In this document: in pieces, positions 51,001-62,017 of the stretch
Layout: each line of letters begins with the position of its first letter
How positions within the stretch are numbered: position 1 is the first letter of the stretch
Translations under genes and position numbers: made by a program
From: Echinococcus granulosus
Lineage: Eukaryota; Platyhelminthes; Cestoda; Cyclophyllidea; Taeniidae
NCBI RefSeq assembly: GCF_000524195.1
Contig: NW_020170396.1
Location: 688,127-752,126, forward strand
Direction of reading: 5' to 3'
Length of the DNA: 64,000 nucleotides
Notes under the pieces: generated by a model
What the model was told of the DNA's origin: nothing
What the model saw: the letters and a program-made list of their open reading frames with translations, nothing else
Databases searched by the model: none

Positions 51001-54000
51001 GAAGAGGGAGGAGGCGAAGATGCTTCCACCTTGGTGCTGTTGTCTGTGGGAGAACTAGAGCCCGGTTTTGAAGGAAGAGTGGAAGAGGGGAGATGCTCTT
51101 GCCGCCTTTTCGCCTCTTGCTGCTGATGACGATGATCTGGCATGGATTGTGGATCTCCCATTGGGGTGAGAGCAGTCGCAGGAGTCAGGGGGACTGAAGT
51201 ATCTGAGGCCGATAGAAGATAATCGATTTGCCACCTTTATTTATCTAGGTCACCGACCTATCTACTGATAAATTATGCACTCAAAACGTCGCATTAAACT
51301 AAAAAGACCCGAAAGCAAGAATTTTCGCATCGCATAATGTCTCTATTAGAAAGTCGTAGAGGAAAGTTCCTCTGAGAAAATGCGGGCACACAGGTGATAA
51401 AAAACTGCCTTCTTTGTTTTACTGCAGGATTAAATGTTATAGTACACTTTTAAACAGCCACAACCGTTTAATGGCCTCAGGAAGGGTAGAGGGGAAAAGA
51501 TGTGTGAGGAAAATTTAACTCATACTTCCCGCAGTTATGAACAATAAGACACTTGGTGCAGAGGCGCGTTGCTAGGCTTTACTCGCTCGTATGTTCTAAC
51601 ATCGCTATGGGAGTTTGTATGCAAATTTTCAAGGGAATAGATTAAACACGTGTAGCTAAGGGCGAGATTTCCACGCCACTGTGAAAGCCACATTGCTTTA
51701 CTACAAAGTGCGCTACAATGGCAATCATGAGTTGTTGTAGGTTAGTTCTCACGCCACAAAAAAGAGCTCATAACGCAATTTGGGGTGCGTTGAATAAGCA
51801 TGAAATTCAAATATGAAGAGCCGCTTAAAGTACTGCTGGATGAGTACCATGGTTTACTACCAGGATCCGACTACACAACGATCCCTCAATATGCTGCTTT
51901 TAGTCAAATGTTTTTACGTAAGGGGATTGGTACATGTAACACCTGTGCTGCAGAACGCCATCCTACCCCTACTATTACATCCGGAATGAGTTTCTCCCTA
52001 GAGTTGTTTGCTTAACGATAACATGGTGTTTAGAGGGCTTATCCACCACTAATGAATTTTTTGGAGGACTTGCGACTACCGAAGCAGAAGACAACGCTGA
52101 AAACAATAAGGGACTATATGGTACATTAGCACGCTTTAAAATTTTATGCAACTATATAAGCTTTTCCAGTCACGTGACATGGCTACATTTACGTCATCTA
52201 AACTAGCAGTCTTCCAATACCTTTACACCTTGATAAGGCCCCCCTCCCAGGACCAGAAAACTTATAACGCCTTCAGAGATAAACTTTAAGAGGTGTAAGA
52301 GTATGGTGCGCAAAGTTAATCAACAGACCTGTATCCTCGACGGTCGTAAGGGTGGAGGATCGCTTGGAGGACTTAGTGGGGCGAGAGGGCGTAGTGGTGG
52401 CGGTGACGGAGGCGGCAGAGGAGGATGAGAGGACCTTGTTGGCTCGCCAATCGGTTTTGTTCGTATGCTGGCCCTCCAGATGAGATATGACCAGACGTTT
52501 CTCCGAGCGAAGCGCTTCTAGCTCGGCCTGGCGTTGATTTAACTCAGCTTTGCGCCGCTTGTATATTCGCTTAATCTCACCCACCGACAATCCGCCTTCT
52601 TCGCCTCCACCTCCCAACGCAACGTCATCGCCAGCAGGCACCAGCATCTGCTCCAGGAACCAATCGTTGAGCTCTGTTTACACAAAAAAAGGTTGGAAAT
52701 GAGCGGTGCAAGAAAAGCCGATTTTGCGCAGAGTTGAAAAGCAGTGTTCACAAAATGAAGATAGATAGGTAACTCGAGATGCCGGAATGGACGAAACCGA
52801 TACCAATTGGATGGGCGGTGAAACTGAATAATTCGTAATTTAAAGAGCAAATGGATGGCAAACGAGAATAAGTGTTTAGAGGTTGATCAATCGGGATAGC
52901 AGGTAATATAAGGTTGGTTATGAAACTTGACTGACTGTATAAAACTAAAGTTCCATGTCAATAATAAGTTGAAAAACCCTACAAAAAATAAGAAATTGAT
53001 AAACTTGCAGCGCTTAGAAGTAGAACCAACATTATTGGGACAGGTTTGCACACAGGTAGTGAAAAAACAGAAGTACACAAGGTTGCTATTCGAAATCAAC
53101 CACACCAATGCCCGGTTGTGTATTTTAACAGATTAGGCGTCGAATTATTGAGACAAACAGTTTTGAAAAATTACTGCGCCCGCAAGAACGGTAGGTATCA
53201 TTACGACTGACTGTAGGAGTACCTTTTATAAGTGTAACTATTGCTTGCTTTTGAATCCACGAACTCGGGGACACCATGAACCAGCGGGAGAACGCTGTTA
53301 GCATAGTGTAGAAGTCGACAGGTTAGGAACATACTACTTGGGACAAGGCATGATTCATTAACCTCACCTTAGGAATCAACCGTTAGATAAACCTTTAAAT
53401 GGACCAAAAATCTAGGGTTCAAACCAACAGAAATTAGCATGATGAAGGATGGAAGCTGTCGGGACTAGCCTTGAAACCATTTTTTAAAGAACGGAAGCCC
53501 CTTTTCACGAGGCAAGGCGATGTAACGACCACCAGCATAAAAGTCTGCTCAACGGTTTGACCAACATCACCAGCTCTTCTATGACGGATGCAATCGATGG
53601 AAGCGCGCTAGGCGTCACGGGATTTCCTTCGCTATCGGTAAATCTACGCAGAATAAAACAGTGCTTTGACAGCTATTTCAGGGTAAAAACTGCTGTCTCC
53701 ACGTCTTTTACAGGATTGAGAGGATCAGGGAAAAAAACGGCCCAGCTCCGTCTCAGGGAGTTGCGCCTCCAAATTCCCTGTTACCCTGGCTGGAATTTGA
53801 TCTATAGGATTGTGGTCTAAGAATGCAAAATCTAACTTTGTCTTCGATTTAGGCGAAGATGGACTGGCGAATCTGAAGACCAGAAATCAGTTTGCAACAA
53901 GGTTATTAAAGCCAAAACGGAAGTGTGCAATGCTGCTTCTACCCCCCCAAAAAAGAGCGGACAATTTAACTAAATGGGAAATATGCTTTTGGAATAAACC

Positions 54001-57000
54001 AAGCACAAGAAAAAAGAATCGCATGATCGTTTACTGTCAACGTCGCCAGCGCACCCACAGAAATGCAACTGTAGGGCGAGGAAACCTTCATAACGCTTTT
54101 CCCCAAAAACCAAATTGCGTGTTGTTTAATTAAAGTTGCATTTTGGGTTCAAAAGAAGCGTCATTCGCAACACGATACGATACAATTCAGCGGCCAGAAT
54201 TGACACGAGCAAAGTGGTTCGGACTCACGCAAAAAGCCGATGCTTCGGCAGGATAGGTATACGTAGGGAAGGATTTTCACTAAGCAACTTGTAGCCAAAT
54301 TTTGTTGTATTTATGGCTAGAGGAAAATAAAAATGAAATCCTTCACTGGTAAATGCACTACTACCATCCACCTAGAGGGCGTCAGAAAGTATGCTTCCTC
54401 AAGGTGTGGGGAAAAACGGGGCTCCAAGTGATTCATGATCGACAAATTGGGTCATATTTTGCTCCAGAGAAGGCAGCGGAAACTAGGCGCGAGCTTTAAA
54501 GGTACAAGGCGCGCTTGCATTTGATTTATGACTCAGGAAGGCCTGCATCCTGGCTACTTCGAATAACTTTTGGAAGGGAAGTTGGGATTTTACGAGACTG
54601 AAAGTCTCTAGGCCAAGGAACTCGCCTCATAGTAGTAAAAGCGCAAAACAAATGACGACGAATCGAAGTCTTTAGAGTCATTCTACCTCCAAAGGGAAAA
54701 GCCGATAGGAGCCGATTACAAATCTTGGATATCCAACTCTTTACTATTTGGCTATGCCATGATAGATAATTTAATATTTTCATTTTATTGTACATCTGTT
54801 CATGGCTCCATCAAAGTCAGCTCATATGGGCGCTGTGAATGCATGATTCACAAGTCCACATCACCTTTGTGAAAAAGTAAAAAAAAAGATTTTCTTCCCA
54901 ACTGGCAGGTCAAATGACGTTTTGGAGTGAGAAAATGAGTGATTGTGAATCAAAAAACGTTAGCATAGACGATGGCGTCACTTTGTATGAGAGAAGTCGA
55001 TACCCAAGTCTGCCCAAAAATGAGAAAGCTCAGCAAAATGGAAAAGTGGCTAGCAAGTCCACGGCGCTATTAAAGTGTTAATTCCCCTTCTCTCAAAAAA
55101 ATCAACAAGTGTTGAATTCATGCATTGAATTCATTCAATCTAAGGTAAGCAGTTCCATTGACCCTCCTAGGTTCAAGGTCGCAAAGGCAAATCGGTCGAC
55201 ATAGCCCAGGCCTTCTGGTGCTCTAGTAAGACACAGGTTGTCATTTTCCTGTCCGTTCGACTTCTGCTCAAAAACCGCAAGGAATGCAATGCCCATTCTT
55301 AGGTCAAGATTATCATGCTACATATACTTTGCCGTTTGACACCTAACCCAGCTATTAGTGACGCATGATTCGGTGCAACCAGCTATCGTCAACAGCCGGT
55401 GAACCCACGCGTAAACCATAAGTGAAGCTAAATTCGAGCTGTATGTGAAGACGCAAGTTGTTTTGATCAATCACACATAAGGCGTGATTATGCACTCTCT
55501 AATTCTCGATACAAAGAGGTTATCATCTAGCTAAAACTGGCAATGGCTTAGGTGTTCAGACACAGCTGCTCGAGTGACAGTTAAATCGCTATAAAATTAC
55601 GTACACAAAACCAATGACAAAAGCAATAAACCTGGGAATGAATTGGGCACTTCTTTTGCGTGATGCCAAGGTAACTAAGTGTAAACTGTGACCTTTCACT
55701 CCCCCCCTTCTGTCTACGTGCATGCGCCGCAATGACCCTGAACTTTTGCGTCTCAGATGCAGCACTGACATACCAGACATACTAAAGTTGTCGGCTGGGG
55801 CGAAGTAAACAACTTGACCATTTTTTCGTTTGACAGCTATTATTTCCTATGAACACAACAGGCCGCGTGATTCTGAAATGTTGAAAAGCAATGGTTACGT
55901 GACGTAGTACTTGTCATGATGGCAAGTTTAAAATGAAAGCTTTATATTTGCCTTATTGCTCAAGAACTTCCATCCAAAAGACACATTATGAACACCGATT
56001 TAACAGTAAGCACCATCAACCTCCGACACTGTGGAAAGTGAGCCAAGTGATTTGGAAGGGATCGTTTGATGGTAGAGACAAAGAAATAGTCCCACACTAA
56101 ATAGGTGGACTCGGGTTAGCTAAACGAAAAGGTTCATGGAAAGAAGAGAAACATGTGGTCATCTTCTTCTTAATTCGGTCGTTTGATTAATTGAAATGTA
56201 AGAAATGATGAAAGAAGACTTCTTATTTTAGACTAAACAATCACAAACACGCCTGAAGGTCTCTGAAAAGTTGATGTGTTAACGAAGTATAAGGAGATAA
56301 TAATGTTTTTAGACCGGAAGTAGTGGTATGAGGAAGCGAGGTAAGGAAAAAGAAAAAGTCGTATTGGAACGGCAAAAAATAAGATACCGAAGATAGAATC
56401 AAAACGATCATTATACTTCTTTTCCCGTGGAGCATCCGGGATGATTAATCGGGTCAAGTTACGTGTTGCAAACACTTCAAATGCAAAGTATAGTAAAGTT
56501 GAGTCCATTATCTACAGTTGGCTTAGCTAGACAGATAACACATAAGACTTGACACTGATGCACAACGTCTAATAGACTCACAGGAGGAGAGCTTTTGTTC
56601 CCATTGTCTATGAGCTTCTCAACAATTTGGTGCTTTAATGAAGATGGAACCAAATGATAAAAATAAGGTACGAAATAAGCAGTTGGATCCGCGATATAAG
56701 TGGGGCAATTGTTACAGAGCTCGCGTTGTAGACCACCCCAATACTGGATGAATGGAAGCTATCTAACAATGTAACTTCAAATTGAAGGATTTAAAAGCGG
56801 AGCCTACTAAAGCATCACATCGAAAATGGATGGGTCATTTCCGTTCCCTCGCATGAACACGTCCAGCCAGCTGACGGATTAGCGATTGGAAATGCCAAAA
56901 ACATCTGAAGGTAAAAAACAGTATGGTCGCACAAACTGTGAACTATGGCATCAACGCCATAATTCAGATGACCGTAATAAGGCTCCTCCTCAGTACGAGC

Positions 57001-58281
57001 CGTTCAAAAAGCTGATGAAATAAAACCTATATATGTTTCAACTTCCATCGTGATATATATTGACGGGTTCTTTCCACTTCCCGACCTGAGACCTTGCAAG
57101 GAATCCAATGGCCTGGGGAATGAGCCCAACTCGCGGGTGTTCCAGGAATGGGACACACCAAAATGATCACCTGAAATGACTCACTGCAAACATGCATGAA
57201 ACTGAAATAAGGGAGTCAACAATACTTTTTAAACGACAAACCGATGGCTAAGAATAAAATGAGATAGGCGCAATGAAACAGCACACTGAGGTTATTAAAA
57301 ATTCCGTCTTTAGAAAGCTCTTAATGCACGGGATGAGTAGTAATATCGCCATATTGTCAGTTAAATCCAAAATTATGCAGGCCAAAAGTTGCCGGGCATT
57401 TGATTCGTCATCAAACGACACAAAAATACAAATATTGATAAAGGTGAACCAACCAGATTTGCAGGACTCAACATTCCGAATATCGGCTTCCAATCGTTGT
57501 TCCTCCTTCCTCAAGCGTCCAATCTGTACTTCGTCCTTCACCACGGAAGCCTTTGTGGGAGCAAGCGCGGGTGGCACGTCCGTCCCCGATTCCTCCACCG
57601 TTACTTCCGCCTCCGCCGTCTTCGAGTCCTCTGACGCAGTTCTCTCGGTACCTCCGACATCGGAAGTAGGAGGAGGCGGAGCAGGTTGAGACGATTGAGC
57701 GGAGGACTCCGCAGCCAACTGCACCATGGACAACCAGTGTTCATCCCGAGCAGTACAATCCGCCGTCATGATCAGCATTTGAGCGGGCAGAGAAGCGGTA
57801 GAGGGGCGAAATCGTCGACGCGATTTTTTCCGTATCGGTGAGAAGAGACGTTCAAGACCCGAGCGCACGGTGGAGGAGATGCCACGCGATGCACGGTGAT
57901 TTAGGTTGTATTCGAAGGCGAGACCGAGGCCCATTGGGTCGCCAACAGTAGCGGCAACAGTAGGAAGACGGGAGAAAATACCAAAAGGGGGATCGTTAAC
58001 GAGCGCCTTAACAAACATAGGGTCGGGTGGAGTCATCCCCGCAAAAAGAACAGAGAGCAGGTGGCGCACGAAATCGGAGGAGGATGTTGTGGCGGCGGTA
58101 GCGGCAGCAGCAGAGAAGGCGAGCTCGTGACTACTAAGGGGTACATTGGAGTCGCCGATGGAGGAAAGATTTTCCCCATAGATGTCCACATCGACATTGG
58201 GGTTCGAGGTGCGCCTTACCAGCCCGGCCACACCTCCATCGGATAGACTGCGCTGGTGCCTTAACACCCCTGCCTTCATGA
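42074..58281 (-). CDS. TMCC-family transmembrane and coiled-coil protein
   Basis: Ten minus-strand exons join in phase: 58281-57454, 52673-52329, 51193-50686, 49471-49353, 48043-47980, 47348-47270, 46124-45432, 43204-42983, 42446-42268 and 42194-42074, with ATG at 58279 and stop at 42076-42074: 1051 residues if this ATG is used. The N-terminal half is low-complexity (Ser, Pro, Gly, Ala), with a charged helix near 320-345 (IKRIYKRRKAELNQRQAELE) and a KKSASEEHLR motif near 585. Residues about 650-780 hold a Gln run and Gly/Ser tracts. A coiled coil spans about 790-950. Two hydrophobic segments close the protein: LVVSLVAFVTTLIQMLIRFL (about 980-1000) and AIVLNVCLLVFLLMIFLAEP (about 1014-1034). 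The long coiled coil followed by a C-terminal helical pair is the TMCC1-3 layout; those proteins are ER membrane proteins linked to ER-endosome contacts. Function here is by family only. The protein is longer than TMCC1. Confidence 0.78.
46044..46065 (-). repeat. Gln-coding triplet repeat in the TMCC-like gene
   Basis: A CAA/CAG run coding for seven Gln lies early in exon 46124-45432, followed by His-rich sequence. It is a likely site of length variation. Confidence 0.8.
48353..48375. repeat. (GGA)n microsatellite
   Basis: Seven near-perfect GGA units in the intron 48044-49352 of the TMCC-like gene. A short plus-strand open frame runs through it as poly-Glu and is taken to be chance. Confidence 0.85.
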
Positions 58282-58289
58282 CTGAAGAT

Positions 58290-58470
58290 GTGTCGTCAGT
58301 ACGAAGGCGGCGATGACGCCACGCGGAGGTTGCGAAGGCGCGATTAACTGACGCACCAATTAGCAGCGAGAAATTCGCTGAGCTGAATTTTTATTGGCTC
58401 TTGAGGTTACGCGTACACGCGCATCGCTCAACGCGAATCAGCGATTTTTAGTCGCGAAAGGGTTGTGCGG
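58290..58470. promoter_or_regulatory. CpG-rich, promoter-like segment upstream of TMCC-like exon
   Basis: The segment between the minus-strand ATG (58279) and a plus-strand short frame (58501) is unusually rich in CG dinucleotides for this window (for example 'gacgccacgcgg', 'gcgtacacgcgcatcgc') and holds ccaatta and attggc (CCAAT-type) motifs in both directions. It could be a promoter for the minus-strand gene starting at 58279, perhaps bidirectional. However, a splice acceptor (cttcag|TC) just before that ATG also allows the exon to be internal. Confidence 0.3.
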
Positions 58471-58500
58471 CCCAAAGGCTCGAACAAGACCGCCTGGTTC

Positions 58501-58620
58501 ATGGATAAGCTAAGCCGACTTGTCATGGAGACACAACTCCGCCAAGACTGCCAACAAGACGCTGAGCAGCTACGGCTCGTAAAACGATTTCGTACACCCA
58601 GTATTGAAGAGTCGGTCTAA
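58501..58620 (+). CDS. Small divergent open frame, 39 residues, unidentified
   Basis: ATG at 58501 to TAA at 58618. The product begins MDKLSRLVMETQLRQDCQQD and ends RFRTPSIEESV; it is helical, charged and coding-like in composition. The frame is also open upstream to an acceptor-like tttttag at 58451, and a donor-like CTC|gtaaaa follows at 58578. It may therefore be a short gene, a first exon or a terminal exon. It faces away from the TMCC-like exon across a CpG-rich segment. No family was recognised and no partner exon on the plus strand could be established. Confidence 0.25.
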   Translation: MDKLSRLVMETQLRQDCQQDAEQLRLVKRFRTPSIEESV

Positions 58621-59498
58621 AACATTTTAGTTTTATTTAGGGATAAATTTAAAGAATGTTTAACACCAAAACACCAGCCATGTTTGAACGTTCCTTGAAT
58701 ACGCTCACGCACCCGAGAGCCGATGTTCCCAACTTCCCATTCACACGCAATATCGAGAGAATAAACACAAGTTTTAAAGCAACCTCAAAACGTTGGGTAT
58801 TTAAGATCCAGTAAGGCCAAGTTACTCTAGCCCAAAACCTTGCATAACTACACTGGTAATGCTCGCAAACCTATCGACATAAGGCGCAACAAATGCGCCT
58901 TTTGGAAACGCCTAGTAATTCCGCACAAGTAATATTGTAAATGAAATCTACTCATTCATATAAGTAGGCATTAAATTACATTAGTATTTGAAAACCAAAA
59001 GGTGGGTGGCACCCAACACTCGAAGGATACGAAAGACCTCTCTAGAAGCGATTGGATGCTAAAATTTTTGCTTAAAATGAAATATTGACGAAGCCGCGGG
59101 GTGATTCCTTTGAATTCGTCCAAAATATAGTGTTTTTATGACAATGTTGAGATTAAGATTCAATCCTCTAAAACACTTAAAGCAGACGACGAAGAGTAAT
59201 TTTAGCCCCTATCCAACCCTTCACAATCCCCTGATATATTAATTTTCGAGAAAACAGGTCACCGTTGCAAAAAAATCCCGACAAGACGACGAGTACGTTC
59301 ACTTGAGGTTAACCTTCTTAGTGTGGAAGCAGGTAAATCTGTCAAAAACAATTCAAATGGTACAATTTTACTCTAAGGAATTAATGCGTCAGTGAAAATG
59401 ATAAAACTAAGAACACGGGTGCTTCGTACAAGACCGTCTAGTCAAACATCGTGGCAAACCGCACAACTGCTTAATAGTTTTAAGTAGTAATGCATCAC

Positions 59499-59520
59499 CT
59501 GAGGGTTGATTGCCCGACAT
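59499..59520 (-). CDS. Candidate 22-nt microexon of the TMCC-like gene
   Basis: On the minus strand cttttgatcag|ATG...TCAG|gtgatg encloses 22 nt coding MSGNQPS plus one base. Phase 0 in and phase 1 out fits the acceptor cttcag|TC before the 58279 ATG exactly (G + TC = Val). The joined product reads MSGNQPS-V-MKAGVLRHQR. Support is phase and splice-site appearance only; it could itself supply a start codon. Confidence 0.4.
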
Positions 59521-60793
59521 CTGATCAAAAGTGGAAATTAAAGTTCGAATGCAGCAAAACAACAGAGGCAATAAGTGGGACCAGGACCGAAAGGCGACCA
59601 CTCACTTGCAGCCAGCTCTCTCTTCCCCACTAGTCGCGTTGTAAGTGCCGCCGGAAAAATTACACAAGGGAGTGCCATTAAAACGAGGAGTGACATTCCC
59701 TAATCATCACTACTTCTTAAAATAATCAAGTTGCGCCCAATCGAGAAGGGCTGGAAAGTCCTGAATTAGTTGTAAAAATGGCGGCCGATTTTCCAAGTAA
59801 ATAGAAGACAAGAGTGTCGTAACATTATCAGGTTAATATTGCCTATACGTTAGTGCTAATTCAAGATAACTGACCGAAAAGCTGAAGTATTTGTTGATAT
59901 CAGCTAAAATAATTAATGAAAAACGCTACATCACAGTAAGTGGAAGCCAAACGTAAAGTGAATACTGAAGCGGTGGCACAGCAGTCGTTGCGCCCAACCG
60001 TTGTTAGGGGTAAAACAGCCTCCTTCGACTTGGATGCTGGAAAAAGCACAAGTAACACTAACGGCTCTTCGCTGAAATCTGAAAATAAAAAACCAGACGA
60101 TATCTTAGTAAGGCAAACACCGTAGGTACTTTCATCTGTCCTTCGTTCTCTAGAGCAGAAACCTGAAGGTCCGTTAGCAGGACAGGAGCTCTGACAAAGT
60201 TCACGTGGTGAATAGCTACCACCCTGTTAAGGAACTGAAACAGGCGTGCTAAATACGACAGAAAGCGGGAATGGTGCATGTATCCGAAAATGCCGGGTCA
60301 AAAGGAATGCAGGTGGGGAGTTGGGTTAATTTATGCCACGCACTTTACACCGACGTATCTGGCGTTTGGAAGATGCAGAAAAAAAACGTCTAACAGCACC
60401 AGCCTACCGAATAAAAATGCTTTTTTGAATACGGGATCGTTCTCAGCGCATTACCCGATTTCTGGAAATTGCTGTGATGAAGTCATTCTGAGGTCGGAGG
60501 TTTGATTTACCAATAAATCACTACAGGTGGTGCAAAGATAAGGCACAACTAGGAAATAGTACGAATGACGGTAGTAAGTTTTTTTTTTCAGCTACTGCGG
60601 AAACGATTGTGACCTTTGAACGCCGTCGAGAGTATAAATAGATTTTTCAAACTATGGTGGTCCTGACTGCGTATTTACAACTGACAAATGACACAACTGG
60701 TAAGACTTGGTGCGTAGAGACTGAGAAGAATTCAGTAAAATGAAGTGCGCATGAACACAAGCTCTCCTCTTTTAAGTCGGGAAAGGTACTTGC

Positions 60794-60863
60794 CTGCGTG
60801 GTCGAAGAAGTACCATCCTGTTCAAGGACTTCTTCACGCAGCCCCGCGTGGAAAGTGGAGACT
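60794..60863 (-). CDS. Candidate exon upstream of the TMCC-like gene, GC donor
   Basis: On the minus strand a long pyrimidine tract ends in cctcctttcag, followed by 70 nt and then CAG|gcaagt, the consensus form of a GC-AG donor. With two bases carried in, it reads VSTFHAGLREEVLEQDGTSS then TTQ and leaves in phase 0, fitting the microexon at 59520. Read in the other incoming phase 0 it reaches a stop after nine codons. Confidence 0.45.
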
Positions 60864-60984
60864 CTGAAAGGAGGAAGGAGGGATGAAGAACACTTTAGTG
60901 TACTTCTACGCGGACGGCTAGAGAGAGCAGTGAGGCTCGTAGAAAAAGTCCAGAAGATATAAGTACGTGACTGAGCGCACGTAC

Positions 60985-61105
60985 CTGTGTGTATACGGAT
61001 CTGATCAGTTTAATTTTGCGCCAGGCAATCAGATGGCTGACGGTGTGGTAGCAGTTAAACGCGAAATCGGTCACATGGCCATCAATCGCGAGTTCATAAA
61101 TACGC
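60985..61105 (-). CDS. Candidate exon upstream of the TMCC-like gene
   Basis: On the minus strand tcacaccccag|G to ACACAG|gtacgt encloses 121 nt with one open frame: RIYELAIDGHVTDFAFNCYH, TVSHLIAWRKIKLIRSVYTQ. It enters in phase 2 and leaves in phase 0, the same phases as the exon at 60863-60794. The two could therefore replace each other, whereas joining both gives an early stop. The sequence is protein-like (mixed hydrophobic and charged) but matched no family I know. It could instead belong to a separate short gene. Confidence 0.4.
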
Positions 61106-61205
61106 CTGGGGTGTGATAACTTAAGGTTATTAACAATGAGATTTACAACTGTCCTAAGAATCCGGTGCTGAACGGTGCGTCGGCAGGCCTACATTCCAAA
61201 CTCAC

Positions 61206-61387
61206 CTTTGATAATTTAAGGATGGCTTTTGCAAAACAATGGGATAATTAGTCAAGGTTTGTGCCGCTCTTTCTCGAACGTGAGCATTTGCTGGGGAATC
61301 ACTGCAAATCGGACCGATAACCAGAAGCATACACCAGTATTGTCGAAAAAACCTGCCGCCATTATGCAGGTACACCCACTTACATGC
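61206..61387 (-). CDS. Candidate exon, 5' exon cluster
   Basis: The minus-strand donor TATCAAAG|gtgagt is strong. The frame before it reads RERAAQTLTNYPIVLQKPSL and leaves in phase 2, as the next two candidate exons require. The 5' edge is uncertain. The acceptor at 61388 (atgtag|GCA) gives phase 0 and matches the exon at 62017-61934; a nearer gatttgcag (exon from about 61292) would give phase 2. Confidence 0.35.
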
Positions 61388-61933
61388 CTACATTCCAATG
61401 CACGTAAAGAAGTGGCATTGCAATTCGCAGTACGCGCGTACCCTCTGGTTTCCTCTCTTTCTACTCAACGGAGTGGAAGTTTTAAGCATTCTTCTTCTTC
61501 TCACATTTCACCCACACCTACCCACCTCTTTTCCCAGCCTCTTTTGGCCTTTGACACCTTCACTACCAGCGTCACATACGTGTATGACGCACTGGTTTTT
61601 CGCTTACGTCAACTTGGCAGAGTTACAGAGATGTGACAATGCCTTCTTTATTCACTTATGGCTACAACTCACTGTACTGAAACGTGTAATACGCTCCCAG
61701 TCTGTGTCCGTTTTTGAGTAGCACTTGAAGGAGTTGAAGTATTTAATGGCAGCTCACGTCACACTAGAGCACTAAGGCATCTAGGCTACAGCGTTGGATT
61801 TTCATCTGAGATCCTGTCAGTAAGTGTAGGTGATTAAATTGTTGACACTCGGTGCGGTCATTCGCCCATCGAGTGCACAACTGAAAACACCATCCTATCA
61901 CTGACAGCTCAAATACAAATACAAGCACACTAC

Positions 61934-62017
61934 CTCATCCTCCTCATCAAACTCTCGAGCCGCGTCATATACAGAAGTGTAAACAAACCAAGGGTTTAAA
62001 AAGTTGTCAGCCCCCAT
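61934..62017 (-). CDS. Candidate first coding exon, 5' exon cluster
   Basis: On the minus strand an ATG at 62017 in context aacATGG opens 28 codons, MGADNFLNPWFVYTSVYDAA then REFDEEDE, up to the donor GATGAG|gtagtg. It leaves in phase 0. The clean frame and acidic end look coding. A second ATG at 61968 in another frame gives a shorter product leaving in phase 2. Whether this exon starts the TMCC-like gene or a separate gene is not settled. Confidence 0.4.

Noticed and set aside
51800..52015. 71-codon plus-strand frame beginning MKFKYEEPLKVLLDEYHG
   Set aside because: Looks protein-like but lies in an intron of the minus-strand gene; no splice partners or family match, and a single short frame is not enough.
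61229..61636. 135-codon plus-strand open frame
   Set aside because: Starts at a non-ATG codon, runs through a pyrimidine-rich stretch, overlaps better-supported minus-strand exon candidates, and has no recognisable domain.
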